Shown here: positions 1 to 11,269 of the stretch, in pieces
Numbering within the stretch: the stretch's first letter is position 1
Layout: every line of letters begins with the position of its first letter
NCBI RefSeq assembly: GCF_001952935.1
Contig: NZ_CP018319.1
Span: 1,415,501-1,479,500 of the forward strand
DNA from: Pseudomonas frederiksbergensis
Lineage (GTDB): Bacteria; Pseudomonadota; Gammaproteobacteria; Pseudomonadales; Pseudomonadaceae
Direction: 5' to 3'
DNA length: 64,000 nucleotides
Translations under genes and position numbers: made by a program
Notes under the pieces: model-generated
The model's input: only the letters and a program-made list of their open reading frames with translations
What the model was told of the DNA's origin: nothing
Databases searched by the model: none

Positions 1-1
1 G

Positions 2-112
2 AACCTGAACAACCTTTTCGACGAAAAATACTTCGAGCGCTCTTACAGCAACTACTGGGTCAACCCCGGCGAGCCGCGCAATTTCACCGTCAGCCTGACA
101 CTCAATCTGTAA
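2..112 (+). CDS. TonB-dependent receptor, C-terminal end (partial)
   Basis: The window opens inside this gene; only the last 36 codons and a TAA stop are present. The visible peptide contains NLFDEKYFE and ends in FTVSLTLNL, an alternating hydrophobic terminal beta-strand as in TonB-dependent outer-membrane receptors (NLFDxxY motif near the C-terminus). Such receptors import ferric siderophores, other metals or cofactors. The substrate cannot be told from this fragment. It lies 12 bp upstream of a DUF4198 gene and is probably cotranscribed with it, which hints at metal uptake. Confidence 0.8.
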   Translation, partial: NLNNLFDEKYFERSYSNYWVNPGEPRNFTVSLTLNL

Positions 113-124
113 AAGGAAATCACC

Positions 125-844
125 ATGCAAAACCTCAAACCCCTGGCGCTGCTTGGACTGCTGTTCGCCACTGAAGTCTCGGCCCATGGCCTGTGGACCG
201 AAGAACGTCGCGGCAACATTGAAGTCATCTACGGCCACGGCGCCGAAGATAACGCCTTCAAGGCGCAGAAAATCAGTGGCGCGTGGGCTTATGACGTCGC
301 CGGAAAAATGATCCCGGTGAGCGTGCAACGGCTGGCCGACCACGCCCGCCTGCAGCCGTTGAAACCGCCGGCGGTGATGGCCGTGGCGCTGGACAATGGC
401 ATGTGGTCGCAGACGCCGGATAAAAAATGGATCAACGAAGGACGCAGCAAAGTACCGGGGGCCATTGAGTCGACCCAGACCTTCAAGTACAGCCTGGCGA
501 TCTACCAGCCGGGGGCGAAACTGCCGAAGCTTGATCAGATGAAACTGCTGATTCTGCCGGAGGTTGATCCGTTGACTGTCGGGCCGGGTAAATCGTTACC
601 GGTTCGAGTGCTATTGGATGGTAAGCCGGCGGCGGGCGTGAAGTTGGTAGGCGACTATCGTAGCGCGCCGAATACCTTGAGCACCGAGACCGACGCAGAG
701 GGCCGGGCGCAAGTATTGGTGCGTAATGAAGGGTTGAATGTGATTTCGGCGCAGATGGAGATTTCGCTGAAGGACAACCCGGATGTGGCCACGCGTGGGC
801 TGTTCACGTCGCTGACCTTCCTCGGCGAAGCGCATCACGAGTAA
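125..844 (+). CDS. DUF4198 family periplasmic protein
   Basis: 239-aa protein with a clear Sec signal peptide (hydrophobic residues about 7-18, cleavage near VSA/HGLW), so the mature protein would start with a histidine. Overall layout fits the DUF4198 family, periplasmic or membrane-associated proteins often encoded beside TonB receptors and metal (nickel/cobalt-type) uptake systems. The C-terminal part (about 150-235) resembles an Ig-like/carboxypeptidase-regulatory beta domain (GKPAAGVKLVGDY, DAEGRAQVLV). It follows the receptor gene by 12 bp with an AAAGGAAA ribosome site. Substrate unknown; the metal role is inferred from family context. Confidence 0.75.
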   Translation: MQNLKPLALLGLLFATEVSAHGLWTEERRGNIEVIYGHGAEDNAFKAQKISGAWAYDVAGKMIPVSVQRLADHARLQPLKPPAVMAVALDNGMWSQTPDKKWINEGRSKVPGAIESTQTFKYSLAIYQPGAKLPKLDQMKLLILPEVDPLTVGPGKSLPVRVLLDGKPAAGVKLVGDYRSAPNTLSTETDAEGRAQVLVRNEGLNVISAQMEISLKDNPDVATRGLFTSLTFLGEAHHE

Positions 845-855
845 CCCCCACACCT

Positions 856-946
856 TTGTGGGAGCGAGCCTGCTCGCGATAGCGGCATTGCATTCAACAT
901 CAATGCTGAATGTTATGGCCTCATCGCGAGCAGGCTCGCTCCTACA
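856..946. repeat. REP doublet (REPIN)
   Basis: Two inverted copies of the GTGGGAGCGAGCCTGCTCGCGA element, at about 856-884 and 921-946, separated by about 35 bp. The pair can fold into a long hairpin and lies between the convergent DUF4198 and hisC genes, where it could also protect or end both transcripts. Confidence 0.85.
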
Positions 947-960
947 GGATCGGGGAAGTC

Positions 961-2013
961 TTACAGGTAGCCGAGGCCGTCGATCAGCGCCTGATTCTGT
1001 TCTGGCGTACCGATGGAAATCCGCAGGAACTGGGCAATCCGTTCCTGCTTGAAGTGCCGAACGATCACCCCTTGCTCACGCAACTTCGCCGCCAGCCCTG
1101 CCGCATCGTGTTTCGGATGACGGGCGAAGATGAAGTTCGCCGCCGACGGCAACACTTCAAAGCCTTTCGCTTGCAGTTGCGCAACGACCTTTTCACGATG
1201 CTCGATGACCAACCGGCAGGTCTTGTCGAAGTACTCGCGATCTTCGAACGCTGCGGCTGCACCGACATTTGCCAGACGATCCAGCGGATAGGAGTTGAAG
1301 CTGTTCTTGATCCGCTCCAGCGCCTCGATCAGGTCCGGGTGCCCCACCGCCAGCCCCACCCTCAGGCCGGCCAGCGAACGGGACTTGGACAGGGTCTGGG
1401 TCACCAGCAGGTTTGGATAACGATCCACCAGACTGATCGCCGTCTCACCACCGAAATCGATGTAAGCCTCATCCACCACGACTACTGAATCCGGGCTCGC
1501 CTTGAGGATTTGCTCAACAGCGTCCAGCGCCAACAGGCAGCCCGTCGGTGCGTTCGGATTCGGGAAGATGATCCCGCCGTTCGGCTTGGCATAGTCCACC
1601 GGGTTGATCTGGAACTGCTCGTCCAGCGGCACCGCGTCGAAGGCAATGCCGTACAACCCGCAGTAAACCGGATAGAAGCTGTAGCTGATGTCCGGGAACA
1701 GCACTGGATGATCGTGTTGCAGCAAGCCGTGGAAAATGTGCGCCAGTACTTCGTCGGAACCGTTGCCGAGAAATACCTGATTGCTCTGCACGCCGTAATA
1801 ACTGGCCACCGCGTTTTTCAGCAGATCGCTGTTCGGGTCCGGGTACAGACGCAAGTTGTCATTCAGTTCGGTCTGCATCGCCGCCAAGGCTTTTGGCGAT
1901 GGACCGTACGGGTTTTCGTTGGTGTTGAGCTTCACCAGTTTCGCCAGTTTCGGCTGCTCGCCCGGCACGTAAGGCACCAGATTCTTGACGAAGGGACTCC
2001 AGAATTTACTCAT
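961..2013 (-). CDS. hisC: Histidinol-phosphate aminotransferase
   Basis: 350-aa fold-type I PLP enzyme of histidine biosynthesis that converts imidazole-acetol phosphate plus glutamate to histidinol phosphate. Visible features: [12 protein letters not shown] near 29-40, NPNAPTG around 152-158, DEAY at 181-184, and the probable Schiff-base lysine K210 in [14 protein letters not shown]. Length is normal for HisC. The start lies 2 bp after the hisD stop, so the two are translated from one message. The gene order hisG-hisD-hisC is typical for pseudomonads. Confidence 0.95.
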   Translation of the reverse strand: MSKFWSPFVKNLVPYVPGEQPKLAKLVKLNTNENPYGPSPKALAAMQTELNDNLRLYPDPNSDLLKNAVASYYGVQSNQVFLGNGSDEVLAHIFHGLLQHDHPVLFPDISYSFYPVYCGLYGIAFDAVPLDEQFQINPVDYAKPNGGIIFPNPNAPTGCLLALDAVEQILKASPDSVVVVDEAYIDFGGETAISLVDRYPNLLVTQTLSKSRSLAGLRVGLAVGHPDLIEALERIKNSFNSYPLDRLANVGAAAAFEDREYFDKTCRLVIEHREKVVAQLQAKGFEVLPSAANFIFARHPKHDAAGLAAKLREQGVIVRHFKQERIAQFLRISIGTPEQNQALIDGLGYL

Positions 2014-2015
2014 GC

Positions 2016-3341
2016 TTAGCTGTCCTTCTTATCGTCAACGATGCGGTATTCGGCACTGCGCGCGTGAGCGGTCAACGACTCGCCACGGGCCAGCACGGAA
2101 GCGGTTTTGCCCAGTTCCGACGCACCCTGCTCGGAGCAGAAGATGATCGACGAACGCTTCTGGAAGTCGTACACACCCAGCGGCGAGGAGAATCGCGCGG
2201 TGCCGGAGGTCGGCAGCACGTGGTTGGGGCCGGCGCAGTAGTCGCCCAAGGCCTCGGAGGTGTGACGACCCATGAAGATCGCACCCGCGTGGCGAATCTT
2301 CGGCAGCCAGGCCTGCGGATCTGCAACGGACAACTCAAGGTGTTCCGGTGCGATGCGGTTGGCCACTTCCATGGCCTGGTCCATGTCGCGGACCTTGATC
2401 AGCGCACCACGGCCATTGATCGACGTCTCAATGATCTCGGCGCGTTCCATGGTCGGTAGCAGTTTGGCGATGCTGGCGGCGACCTTGTCGAGGAACTCGG
2501 CGTCCGGGCTGACCAGGATCGCCTGGGCGTCTTCGTCGTGCTCGGCCTGGGAGAACAGGTCCATGGCGATCCAGTCCGGATCCGTCTGGCCGTCGCAGAC
2601 CACGAGGATTTCGGAGGGGCCGGCGATCATGTCGATGCCGACCTGACCGAACACGTGGCGCTTGGCGGTGGCAACATAGATGTTGCCCGGACCGACCACC
2701 TTGTCGACCTTCGGCACACTTTCGGTGCCGTAAGCCAGCGCGGCGACCGCTTGGGCGCCGCCGATGGTGAACACGCGGTCGACGCCGGCGATGCAAGCGG
2801 CGGCCAGCACCAGCTCGTTGATTTCGCCACGCGGCGTCGGCACTACCATGACCACTTCGGTCACGCCGGCCACCTTGGCCGGAATCGCGTTCATCAGTAC
2901 CGAGGACGGGTACGACGCCTTGCCGCCGGGTACGTACAGACCGGCGCGATCCAGCGGCGTGACCTTCTGGCCGAGCACGGTGCCGTCGGCTTCGGTGTAG
3001 GTCCAGGAATCCTGCTTCTGTTTCTCGTGGTAGCTGCGTACTCGGGACGCGGCTTTTTCCAGCGCTTCACGCTGCGGCACGGTGATTCGGGTCAGGGCCA
3101 GTTCCAGGCGCTCACGAGGCAGGATCAGGTCCGCCATGGACGCGACCTGCAGGCCGTCGAACTTCTGGGTGAACTCCACCAGCGCCGCATCGCCACGCTC
3201 ACGCACGGCCTTGATGATGTCCAGCACCCGCTGATTGACCGAGTCGTCAGACACACTTTCCCAGCTCAGCAGATGATCCAGATGATGTGCAAAATCCGGG
3301 TCAGCAGCGTTGAGTCGGCGAATTGCAGTCGGTGCGGTCAT
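2016..3341 (-). CDS. hisD: Histidinol dehydrogenase
   Basis: 441-aa zinc enzyme catalysing the last two NAD-dependent oxidations, histidinol to histidine. The sequence shows the family blocks [37 protein letters not shown] and [20 protein letters not shown]; the last holds the conserved metal-binding histidine region. Length matches the family (about 430-440). The start is preceded by a 125-bp gap from hisG that contains a hairpin followed by T residues on the coding strand, so hisD-hisC expression may be partly uncoupled from hisG. Confidence 0.96.
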   Translation of the reverse strand: MTAPTAIRRLNAADPDFAHHLDHLLSWESVSDDSVNQRVLDIIKAVRERGDAALVEFTQKFDGLQVASMADLILPRERLELALTRITVPQREALEKAASRVRSYHEKQKQDSWTYTEADGTVLGQKVTPLDRAGLYVPGGKASYPSSVLMNAIPAKVAGVTEVVMVVPTPRGEINELVLAAACIAGVDRVFTIGGAQAVAALAYGTESVPKVDKVVGPGNIYVATAKRHVFGQVGIDMIAGPSEILVVCDGQTDPDWIAMDLFSQAEHDEDAQAILVSPDAEFLDKVAASIAKLLPTMERAEIIETSINGRGALIKVRDMDQAMEVANRIAPEHLELSVADPQAWLPKIRHAGAIFMGRHTSEALGDYCAGPNHVLPTSGTARFSSPLGVYDFQKRSSIIFCSEQGASELGKTASVLARGESLTAHARSAEYRIVDDKKDS

Positions 3342-3364
3342 AGCGAGAGCCTCATAGGAATGGC

Positions 3365-3413
3365 AAAAAACTCAGGTACCCGAAGCTACCATCGATCCGC
3401 TTGGGCACCTGAG
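3365..3413 (-). terminator. Intrinsic terminator or attenuator between hisG and hisD
   Basis: On the minus strand an imperfect stem, CTCAGGTGCCC pairing with GGGTACCTGAG and extended by AAGC/GCTT, is followed directly by TTTTTT. It sits after the hisG stop and before the hisD start in the direction of transcription. No terminator is expected inside a simple hisGDC operon, so partial read-through or a hisD promoter downstream is implied. Confidence 0.7.
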
Positions 3414-3466
3414 AATTCTGGCTATGAGGCGGATAGACGGGCGCGACTTAACGTCGCGCAGGTAAA

Positions 3467-4102
3467 TCAGCCGCGGTGTCGAGACTCCACTGCCTTGCGC
3501 AGGGTGTCGATCAACGCCTGGATACGGGCATGCTGCATTTTCATCGAAGCTTTGTTCACGATCAGCCGGGAGCTGATGTCGGCAATGAAATCCTGGGGTT
3601 CCAGGCCATTGGCGCGCAGGGTGTTGCCGGTGTCGACCACGTCGATGATCTTGTCTGCCAGACCGATCAGCGGCGCCAGTTCCATCGAGCCATAGAGCTT
3701 GATGATGTCGACCTGACGGCCCTGTTCGGCGTAGTAGCGCTTGGCAACGTTGACGAATTTGGTCGCCACACGCAGGCGGCCCTTGGGCTCGACATCACCG
3801 ACACGGCCGGCGGTCATCAGCTTGCAGAGGGCAATTCGCAGGTCCAACGGCTCGTACAAACCCTGGCCGCCATACTCCATCAGCACATCTTTACCGGCGA
3901 CGCCCAGGTCAGCGGCACCATGTTCGACGTAAGTCGGCACATCGGTGGCGCGCACGATCAGCAGACGTACATCGGCCTGGGTCGTGGGGATGATCAGCTT
4001 GCGGCTCTTGTCCGGATTCTCGGTCGGCACGATGCCCGCTTCAGCCAGAAGCGGCAGGGTGTCGTCAAGGATGCGGCCCTTGGACAGTGCGATGGTCAAC
4101 AT
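3467..4102 (-). CDS. hisG: ATP phosphoribosyltransferase, short form
   Basis: 211-aa catalytic subunit starting [10 protein letters not shown], first enzyme of histidine synthesis (ATP plus PRPP). Blocks [16 protein letters not shown] and [14 protein letters not shown] are the substrate- and PRPP-binding regions. At 211 aa it is the short HisG lacking the C-terminal ACT-like regulatory domain, so it should need a HisZ partner encoded elsewhere. A TTG four codons upstream would give 215 aa, but AAGGA is spaced 12 nt from the ATG and touches the TTG, so the ATG is preferred. Confidence 0.94.
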   Translation of the reverse strand: MLTIALSKGRILDDTLPLLAEAGIVPTENPDKSRKLIIPTTQADVRLLIVRATDVPTYVEHGAADLGVAGKDVLMEYGGQGLYEPLDLRIALCKLMTAGRVGDVEPKGRLRVATKFVNVAKRYYAEQGRQVDIIKLYGSMELAPLIGLADKIIDVVDTGNTLRANGLEPQDFIADISSRLIVNKASMKMQHARIQALIDTLRKAVESRHRG

Positions 4103-4229
4103 GGGAAACGTCAATCCTTATCAAGGTACTCATGCCCGGTCGCAAATGGCGCCGGACACACATCGAGCCGGAAACGGCTCGACTTGAAACGAATTCAACG
4201 GGCGCGTCCCTGCGCCCATGCAGCAGAAA

Positions 4230-5757
<1,528 letters not shown>

Positions 5758-5803
5758 GCTCAACCTCAATCGGCGCCCTGTGCGCGCGGGTCGGACATCA
5801 TAC

Positions 5804-5860
5804 AAAAAAGCCCCGCGCCTGCGAACCCCGCGAAGCAGGACTCTGACGGGGGGCTTCTTT
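5804..5860 (-). terminator. Terminator after the mla operon
   Basis: Inverted repeat with outer arms AAGAAGCCCCC and GGGGCTTTTTT, read on the minus strand and ending in six T residues. It lies between mlaB and ibaG, in the right place to end the mla message. The other strand also shows TTCTTT after the stem, so it may act both ways. Confidence 0.65.
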
Positions 5861-5870
5861 ATAGATGTGG

Positions 5871-6176
5871 TTAGGGATGCGCCAACAGCTCGGTCAATTC
5901 ACTGACCTGAGCGATTTCACGCATGTCTTCTGGCATCCCGCGGATGCTCAGCGCCTTGCCGGCCGCCTCTGCATCACGCATGAAGCACAGCAGCAGCGAC
6001 AAGCCGACACTGCTGGACTTCAACACTGCCGAGCAATCGACCACCAGTGCAGCGGCTTTGCTGGATTTGATCAGCGCCTGCCCCTGCTTGCGCAAACCGG
6101 GGCCAGTGCGGTAATCCAGCATGCCGCTGAGCGCCAGCTCACCGGATTCGCTCATGCGAATCGCCGACACACTCAT
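5871..6176 (-). CDS. mlaB: STAS-domain protein of the Mla complex
   Basis: 101-aa single STAS domain starting MSVSAIRMSES. MlaB binds the ATPase MlaF on the cytoplasmic face and stabilises or activates the MlaFEDB phospholipid transporter. The block VVDCSAVLKSSSVGLSLLL is the STAS loop with the conserved serine region. The start ATG overlaps the mlaC stop as ATGA, which sets the start; an upstream in-frame extension would overlap mlaC widely. Last gene of the operon. Confidence 0.88.
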   Translation of the reverse strand: MSVSAIRMSESGELALSGMLDYRTGPGLRKQGQALIKSSKAAALVVDCSAVLKSSSVGLSLLLCFMRDAEAAGKALSIRGMPEDMREIAQVSELTELLAHP

Positions 6177-6829
6177 TGAGCTTGCGTCTCGGGTGTTTGC
6201 TTCTGGCTGGCTTCCTTGGCTTTGGCGACTTCCCCGGCCCAACCATTGATGGTCTTGTCCAGATCGTTGCCATTGCGCTGCATCGCATCAGCGAACTGAT
6301 CACGGAACAGCTTGCCGATGTTGATACCGTTGATGATCACGTTGCGCAACTTCCACTCGCCATTGATCTTTTCGAGTGTGTAGGACACAGGATAGATCGC
6401 GCCGTTGGTGCCCTTGACCGTCATGGCAACACTTGTACGGTTTCCCGACTCATCCTTGGCAGGATCGACGACGATCCCCTGATTGTTGTACTCAAGCAAA
6501 GCGTTGCCATAGAACTGGAACAGACCCTTTTTGAAGTTTTCTTCAAAGGTCTTCATTTGCGCAGGCGTGGCTTTGCGCGAATATTTGACCGTCATGATGC
6601 TCTTGGAAATGCCCTCGGCATCCACAACAGGTCCGACGATGGTGTTCAGCGCCGCATAGAAGTCTTGCGGGTCTTGCTTGTACTTCTCTTTATTGGCCGA
6701 CAGATCGGCAAGTAGCCGATTAGTGGTGTCCTGCACGATATCGTGCGCTGAGGGCGCTGCCACGGCGTTAGCCATCAACGGCAGGGCCGCGAGTAATACC
6801 AACAGGCCACGTCGCAAGGTAGAGATCAT
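6173..6829 (-). CDS. mlaC: Periplasmic phospholipid-binding protein MlaC
   Basis: 218-aa protein with a Sec signal peptide (hydrophobic residues about 8-24, cleavage near ANA/VAA). It belongs to the MlaC/Ttg2D family, which shuttles phospholipids between the outer-membrane MlaA complex and inner-membrane MlaD to keep outer-membrane asymmetry. Family segments SIMTVKYSRKATPAQMKTFEENFK and the NGEWKLRNVIINGINIG block are visible. It is 11 bp after mlaD. Confidence 0.93.
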   Translation of the reverse strand: MISTLRRGLLVLLAALPLMANAVAAPSAHDIVQDTTNRLLADLSANKEKYKQDPQDFYAALNTIVGPVVDAEGISKSIMTVKYSRKATPAQMKTFEENFKKGLFQFYGNALLEYNNQGIVVDPAKDESGNRTSVAMTVKGTNGAIYPVSYTLEKINGEWKLRNVIINGINIGKLFRDQFADAMQRNGNDLDKTINGWAGEVAKAKEASQKQTPETQAQ

Positions 6830-6840
6830 TCAAAGGCTCC

Positions 6841-7308
6841 TCATTTGGCGTCTTTACTAACGGTATTGAGCAGAAATTTACCGATCAGGTCTTCGAGTAC
6901 CAGCGACGACTGTGTGTCGTGGATGGTTGAGCCATCCTTGAGCAAGCCTTCTTCGCCGCCCACGCTGAGACCAATATACTTCTCGCCCAACAGGCCAGCG
7001 GTCAGGATAGATGCAGTGGAATCAGTCGGCAGGTTATCTACGCGTTTTTCCAGCTGCATGGTCACTCGACCAGTGAAACTGTCGCGGTCCAGATCGATCG
7101 CCGTGACCTTGCCGATGGTCACACCGGCCATGGTCACTTTAGCTCTGACAGTCAAACCGGCGATATTGTCGAAATACGCATAAAGTTTATAAGTGTCGGT
7201 GGTTGCGCTCGGGGACAGGCCACTTACCCGCAGCGCCAGCAACAGCAAAGCCAGGATGCCAGCCAGCAAGAAAAGGCCGACACCGATTTCCAGGGTGCGG
7301 TTTTGCAT
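6841..7308 (-). CDS. mlaD: MCE-domain phospholipid transport protein MlaD
   Basis: 155-aa protein with one N-terminal membrane helix (about residues 7-27) and a single MCE domain (about 38-118, AYFDNIAGLTVRAKVTMAGV, then the central pore-loop region GLLGEKYIGLSVGG). MlaD forms the hexameric periplasmic ring on MlaE. The start overlaps the mlaE stop by one base (TGATG), showing translational coupling. Confidence 0.95.
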   Translation of the reverse strand: MQNRTLEIGVGLFLLAGILALLLLALRVSGLSPSATTDTYKLYAYFDNIAGLTVRAKVTMAGVTIGKVTAIDLDRDSFTGRVTMQLEKRVDNLPTDSTASILTAGLLGEKYIGLSVGGEEGLLKDGSTIHDTQSSLVLEDLIGKFLLNTVSKDAK

Positions 7309-8105
7309 CAGAAATCTCCAAACATCAAGGCGGTCAGAATAAAGTCCAGGCCGAGTACAGCCAAAGAGGCATACACCACGGTCTTGGTAGTGGCACGACT
7401 GATCCCCTCGGAAGTGGGCTCGCAGTCATAGCCTTGGAATACGGCAATCCAGGTCACGACAAAGGCGAAAACGATGCTTTTGATGATGCCGTTGAGCACA
7501 TCGTCAGCAAAGGTCACGCTGTTCTGCATGTTGGACCAGTAGGAACCTTCATAGACCCCCAGCCAGTCGACGGCCACCCACGAACCACCCCAGATGCCCA
7601 CCACGCTGAAGATCATCGCCAGCACCGGCAGGGAAATGAAGCCGGCCCACAGGCGCGGGGCAATGATGTACTTGAGCGGGTCGACACCAATCATTTCCAG
7701 ACTGGACAACTGCTCGGTGGACTTCATGTTGCCGATTTCGGCAGTCAAAGCCGAACCGGCGCGCCCGGCGAACAGCAATGCCGTGACCACAGGCCCCAGT
7801 TCGCGCAACAGCGTCAGCGCAACCATCTGGCCGACCGCCTGCTCCGAACCATAGCTGGACAGAATATTGAAGCCTTGCAGCGCCAGCACCATGCCGATGA
7901 ATACCCCGGAGACCACAATGATCACCAGGGACATTACGCCCACCGAATGCAGTTGCTTGATCAGCAAGCCAAAACCGCCGCCAATGCCGCCACGGCCAAG
8001 CAAGGCATGAAACAGGAATATCGCCGAACGGCCGAACACTCCCAGCACGTCAATGCCTGAGTGGCCGAACCGGCGAACCCGTTCTATCAGTGAAATCTTG
8101 CGCAT
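7308..8105 (-). CDS. mlaE: Phospholipid ABC transporter permease MlaE
   Basis: 265-aa multi-spanning permease of the MlaE family. Typical blocks are [26 protein letters not shown] (coupling region) and the C-terminal [14 protein letters not shown] with a following small-residue-rich helix. A TTG one codon upstream is possible, but the ATG at 8105 overlaps the mlaF stop as TGATG and is preferred. It works with MlaF, MlaD and MlaB in the inner membrane. Confidence 0.95.
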   Translation of the reverse strand: MRKISLIERVRRFGHSGIDVLGVFGRSAIFLFHALLGRGGIGGGFGLLIKQLHSVGVMSLVIIVVSGVFIGMVLALQGFNILSSYGSEQAVGQMVALTLLRELGPVVTALLFAGRAGSALTAEIGNMKSTEQLSSLEMIGVDPLKYIIAPRLWAGFISLPVLAMIFSVVGIWGGSWVAVDWLGVYEGSYWSNMQNSVTFADDVLNGIIKSIVFAFVVTWIAVFQGYDCEPTSEGISRATTKTVVYASLAVLGLDFILTALMFGDF

Positions 8106-8914
8106 CAACGCTTCCCCAGAAGATCTGCGCGGTAATCCGTCGCTGGAAAGTGATAGGCGACCGGACCGTCAGGCTCGCCTGTCATGAATTGACGGATGCG
8201 TGGCTCCTGCGAGTTCATCAGTTCCTCGGGAGTGCCCTGCCCCAATACCTGGCCTTCGCCGACGACATAGATGTAATCAGCGATGCTCGCGGTCTCGGCC
8301 AGGTCGTGGGAGACCACGATACTGGTGATGCCCAGCGCATCGTTGAGCAGGCGGATCAGGCGCACCAGCACACCCATGGCGATGGGGTCCTGGCCGACAA
8401 AGGGCTCGTCATACATGAGGATTTGCGGATCGAGGGCAATCGCCCGGGCCAGAGCGACACGACGCTTCATGCCGCCGGACAACTCGTCAGGCATCAGGTC
8501 GATGGCGCCACGCAAACCCACGGCCTGCAATTTGAGCAGGACGATGTCCCGGATCATTTCTTCCGGCAACTCGGTATGAACGCGTAGCGGAAAGGCGACG
8601 TTCTCGAACACATCGAGATCGGTGAACAGTGCACCACTCTGAAACAGCACGCCCATGTGCTTTCGCGCATCGAACAGGTCACTGCGAGACAGTTTCGGCA
8701 GGTTCTGCCCATTGACCCAGACTTCGCCTTTGGTAGGCCGCAACTGTGCGCCCATCAGCCGCAGCAGCGTAGTCTTGCCACACCCGGAAGGGCCCATGAT
8801 GCCGGTGACCTTGCCGCGCGGGATACGTATATCGACGTTATTGAAAATGCTGCGCGTTCCGCGCTTGAAGGTCAGTCCCTTCAGCTCGACCGCGTAGGCT
8901 TTATCGGCACTCAT
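8105..8914 (-). CDS. mlaF: Phospholipid ABC transporter ATPase MlaF
   Basis: 269-aa ABC ATPase with Walker [10 protein letters not shown] at 41-49, signature LSGGM, Walker B ILMYDEP and the H-loop in VVSHD. First gene of the mlaFEDCB operon; AAGGAG lies 5 nt before the ATG. In P. putida-type strains the same locus has been called ttg2 because mutants become solvent- or antibiotic-sensitive. It is divergent from kdsD, with a 276-bp intergenic region. Confidence 0.95.
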   Translation of the reverse strand: MSADKAYAVELKGLTFKRGTRSIFNNVDIRIPRGKVTGIMGPSGCGKTTLLRLMGAQLRPTKGEVWVNGQNLPKLSRSDLFDARKHMGVLFQSGALFTDLDVFENVAFPLRVHTELPEEMIRDIVLLKLQAVGLRGAIDLMPDELSGGMKRRVALARAIALDPQILMYDEPFVGQDPIAMGVLVRLIRLLNDALGITSIVVSHDLAETASIADYIYVVGEGQVLGQGTPEELMNSQEPRIRQFMTGEPDGPVAYHFPATDYRADLLGKR

Positions 8915-9150
8915 CTAAACTCCTTGCGATGCAGCCTCTCACTCGGACGCCTGGCTTTCTGGCGAAAGCACATACCTCCCGGGCAGGCCGAACTGGCGGC
9001 GAACTATATCACTGCAAAGGCCAAGCGCCCAAGGCCCAAGCCGGGCCATGTTGTGCAACATGACGGGGTAAAAGCTTCTATTTAGGCGTATTCGGTAACA
9101 GGGAATGACAAAGCGCGACGAACTTGCGTGAGGGTTTCGATCATTACCGT

Positions 9151-9156
9151 TATAAT
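9151..9156 (+). promoter_or_regulatory. Candidate -10 element of kdsD
   Basis: A consensus TATAAT lies 35 bp before the kdsD start. No good -35 at 16-18 bp is seen (nearest is TTGCGT at 9124, 21 bp away), so this is a weak call by eye. The rest of the 276-bp gap to mlaF shows no further clear structure. Confidence 0.35.
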
Positions 9157-9190
9157 CGCCGCCTTTTCATCAGGCTATACGATTTCTGAC

Positions 9191-10165
9191 ATGAGCCAAT
9201 CCAGCGACCTGATTCAATCAGCACAACGCACCGTCCGCCTCGAACTGGAAGCCGTACAAGGCTTGTTACCCCGTATCGACGCAGATTTCGTACGCGCTTG
9301 CGAGATGATTCTGGCCAGCAAAGGGCGCGTGGTCGTGGTCGGCATGGGCAAATCGGGGCACATCGGCAACAAGATCGCCGCCACCCTGGCCAGCACCGGC
9401 ACCACGGCCTTTTTCGTGCACCCGGCCGAAGCCAGCCACGGCGACATGGGCATGATCACCCGCGACGACATCATCCTGGCCCTGTCGAACTCCGGCTCTA
9501 CCAATGAAATCGTCACCCTGCTGCCGCTGATCAAACGCCTGGGCATTCAATTGATCAGCATGACCGGCAATCCTGATTCACCGCTGGCGAAGGCTGCCGA
9601 GGTCAACCTTAACGTGCATGTCGAGCACGAAGCCTGCCCGCTCAACCTGGCACCGACCTCGTCGACCACTGCCGCGCTGGTCATGGGCGACGCCCTGGCC
9701 GTTGCGCTGCTGGAAGCCCGAGGTTTTACCGCCGAAGATTTCGCCTTTTCCCACCCCGGCGGCGCGCTTGGCCGACGCCTGCTGCTGAAAGTGGAAACCG
9801 TCATGCACGCCGGCGCAGAACTGCCCCAGGTGCAACGTGGCACGCTACTCAAGGACGCCTTGATGGAAATGACCCGCAAGGGCCTGGGCATGACCGCGAT
9901 CGTGGAGGCCGACGGCAAACTGGCCGGGATCTTCACCGACGGCGACTTGCGCCGCACCCTTGACCGGACCATCGACATCCACCATACGACCATCGACGAA
10001 GTCATGACCGTCCACGGCAAGACCGCCCGGGCCGACATGCTCGCGGCCGAGGCTCTGAAAATCATGGAAGACCATCGAATCAACGCGCTGGTAGTGGTGG
10101 ACAAGGAGGACCGTCCGATCGGCGCCTTCAACCTGTCCGATCTGCTGCGCGCAGGAGTAATGTGA
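9191..10165 (+). CDS. kdsD: D-arabinose-5-phosphate isomerase
   Basis: 324-aa cytoplasmic isomerase converting ribulose-5-phosphate to arabinose-5-phosphate for KDO and LPS synthesis. An N-terminal SIS domain (GMGKSGHIGNKIAATLAST, HPAEASHGDMG) is followed by two CBS domains (about 205-320). The ATG at 9191 gives the family N-terminus; an upstream in-frame extension of 21 codons includes promoter-like sequence and is rejected. The stop overlaps the kdsC start as TGATG. Confidence 0.95.
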   Translation: MSQSSDLIQSAQRTVRLELEAVQGLLPRIDADFVRACEMILASKGRVVVVGMGKSGHIGNKIAATLASTGTTAFFVHPAEASHGDMGMITRDDIILALSNSGSTNEIVTLLPLIKRLGIQLISMTGNPDSPLAKAAEVNLNVHVEHEACPLNLAPTSSTTAALVMGDALAVALLEARGFTAEDFAFSHPGGALGRRLLLKVETVMHAGAELPQVQRGTLLKDALMEMTRKGLGMTAIVEADGKLAGIFTDGDLRRTLDRTIDIHHTTIDEVMTVHGKTARADMLAAEALKIMEDHRINALVVVDKEDRPIGAFNLSDLLRAGVM

Positions 10166-10689
10166 TGAGCACCGACCTGCTGCAACGCGGCAAGAACATC
10201 AAACTGGCGGTTTTTGACGTCGATGGCGTACTGACCGACGGACGCCTGTACTTCCTCGAAGACGGCAGCGAATTCAAGACGTTCAACACCCTCGACGGCC
10301 AAGGCATCAAGATGTTGATGGCAGCCGGCGTGCAGACCGCTATCATCAGCGGCCGCAAGACCCCGGTGGTCGAGCGACGCGCGAAGAACCTCGGTATTCC
10401 ACACGTGTACCAGGGGCGCGAAGACAAACTGGTGGTGCTGGACGAGCTTCTTGCCCAACTCAACCTAAGCTATGAGCAAGTCGCCTATCTTGGTGACGAC
10501 CTGCCGGACCTGCCGGTGATTCGCCGCGTCGGCCTGGGCATGGCGGTGGCAAGCGCTGCCAGTTTCGTCCGTGAACATGCCCACGGCATCACCCAGGCCC
10601 GCGGTGGCGAGGGTGCCGCTCGCGAATTCTGCGAATTGATCCTGCGCGCGCAGGGCCGCCTCGATGCGGCAAACGCCGCGTACCTGTGA
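10165..10689 (+). CDS. kdsC: 3-deoxy-D-manno-octulosonate-8-phosphate phosphatase
   Basis: 174-aa HAD phosphatase that releases KDO from KDO-8-phosphate. The nucleophile motif FDVDGVLTDG (D18, D20), the ISGRKTP motif and YLGDDLPDLP complete the HAD active site. It lacks a large cap, as expected for the tetrameric KdsC class. It overlaps kdsD by one base; the start ATG at 10165 follows a GCAGGAG ribosome site. Confidence 0.95.
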   Translation: MSTDLLQRGKNIKLAVFDVDGVLTDGRLYFLEDGSEFKTFNTLDGQGIKMLMAAGVQTAIISGRKTPVVERRAKNLGIPHVYQGREDKLVVLDELLAQLNLSYEQVAYLGDDLPDLPVIRRVGLGMAVASAASFVREHAHGITQARGGEGAAREFCELILRAQGRLDAANAAYL

Positions 10690-10696
10690 GCCAACT

Positions 10697-11269
10697 ATGC
10701 TGAGCAAAAAGATCCGCAAATTCCTGGTGTTCGGTTGCATCGCAGCGATATTCGCCGCGGTCGGCTACTGGAACATCAGCCCGGAACGCTTCCTCGACAA
10801 GCCGGTGGCAAAGATCGATGAAACCGCGATCGACTATTACGCGATCAACGCCCACAGCGTGCAATATCTGCCGGACGGCAAACTGCAATACGAAATGACG
10901 TCCGACAAGGTTGAACACCTGAAAGCCACCGAAGTGACGCTGTTGACCAATCCCGACCTGAACATGTTCCGCGGCACCGAGTTCCCGTGGCATGTGCAGA
11001 GCGAGCACGGCGAAGTGAACCCCGACGGCACCCAGGTCGAACTGATTGACTCGGTGCGCATCACGCGCTTCGACGAGAAAAACCGCAAGACCCTGATTAC
11101 CACCACCCGCATGACAGTGTTCCCGCAGCAGCAATATGCGCAGACCGAGCAACCCGTTAGAATCGACGGCGCTGGTGGTGTGTCGACTGGCAAGGGAATG
11201 AAAGCGTATTTGAAAGAAAGCAGGATACACCTGCTATCGAACGTAAGAGGACAGTATGAGGCTCGTTAA
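10697..11269 (+). CDS. lptC: LPS export ABC transporter periplasmic protein LptC
   Basis: 190-aa bitopic protein: one N-terminal membrane helix (about residues 9-25) then a periplasmic beta-jellyroll that passes LPS from LptBFG to LptA. The order kdsC-lptC-lptA-lptB is diagnostic. The ATG at 10697 is chosen over an upstream in-frame ATG inside kdsC. The 3' end overlaps lptA by 14 bp. Confidence 0.9.
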   Translation: MLSKKIRKFLVFGCIAAIFAAVGYWNISPERFLDKPVAKIDETAIDYYAINAHSVQYLPDGKLQYEMTSDKVEHLKATEVTLLTNPDLNMFRGTEFPWHVQSEHGEVNPDGTQVELIDSVRITRFDEKNRKTLITTTRMTVFPQQQYAQTEQPVRIDGAGGVSTGKGMKAYLKESRIHLLSNVRGQYEAR

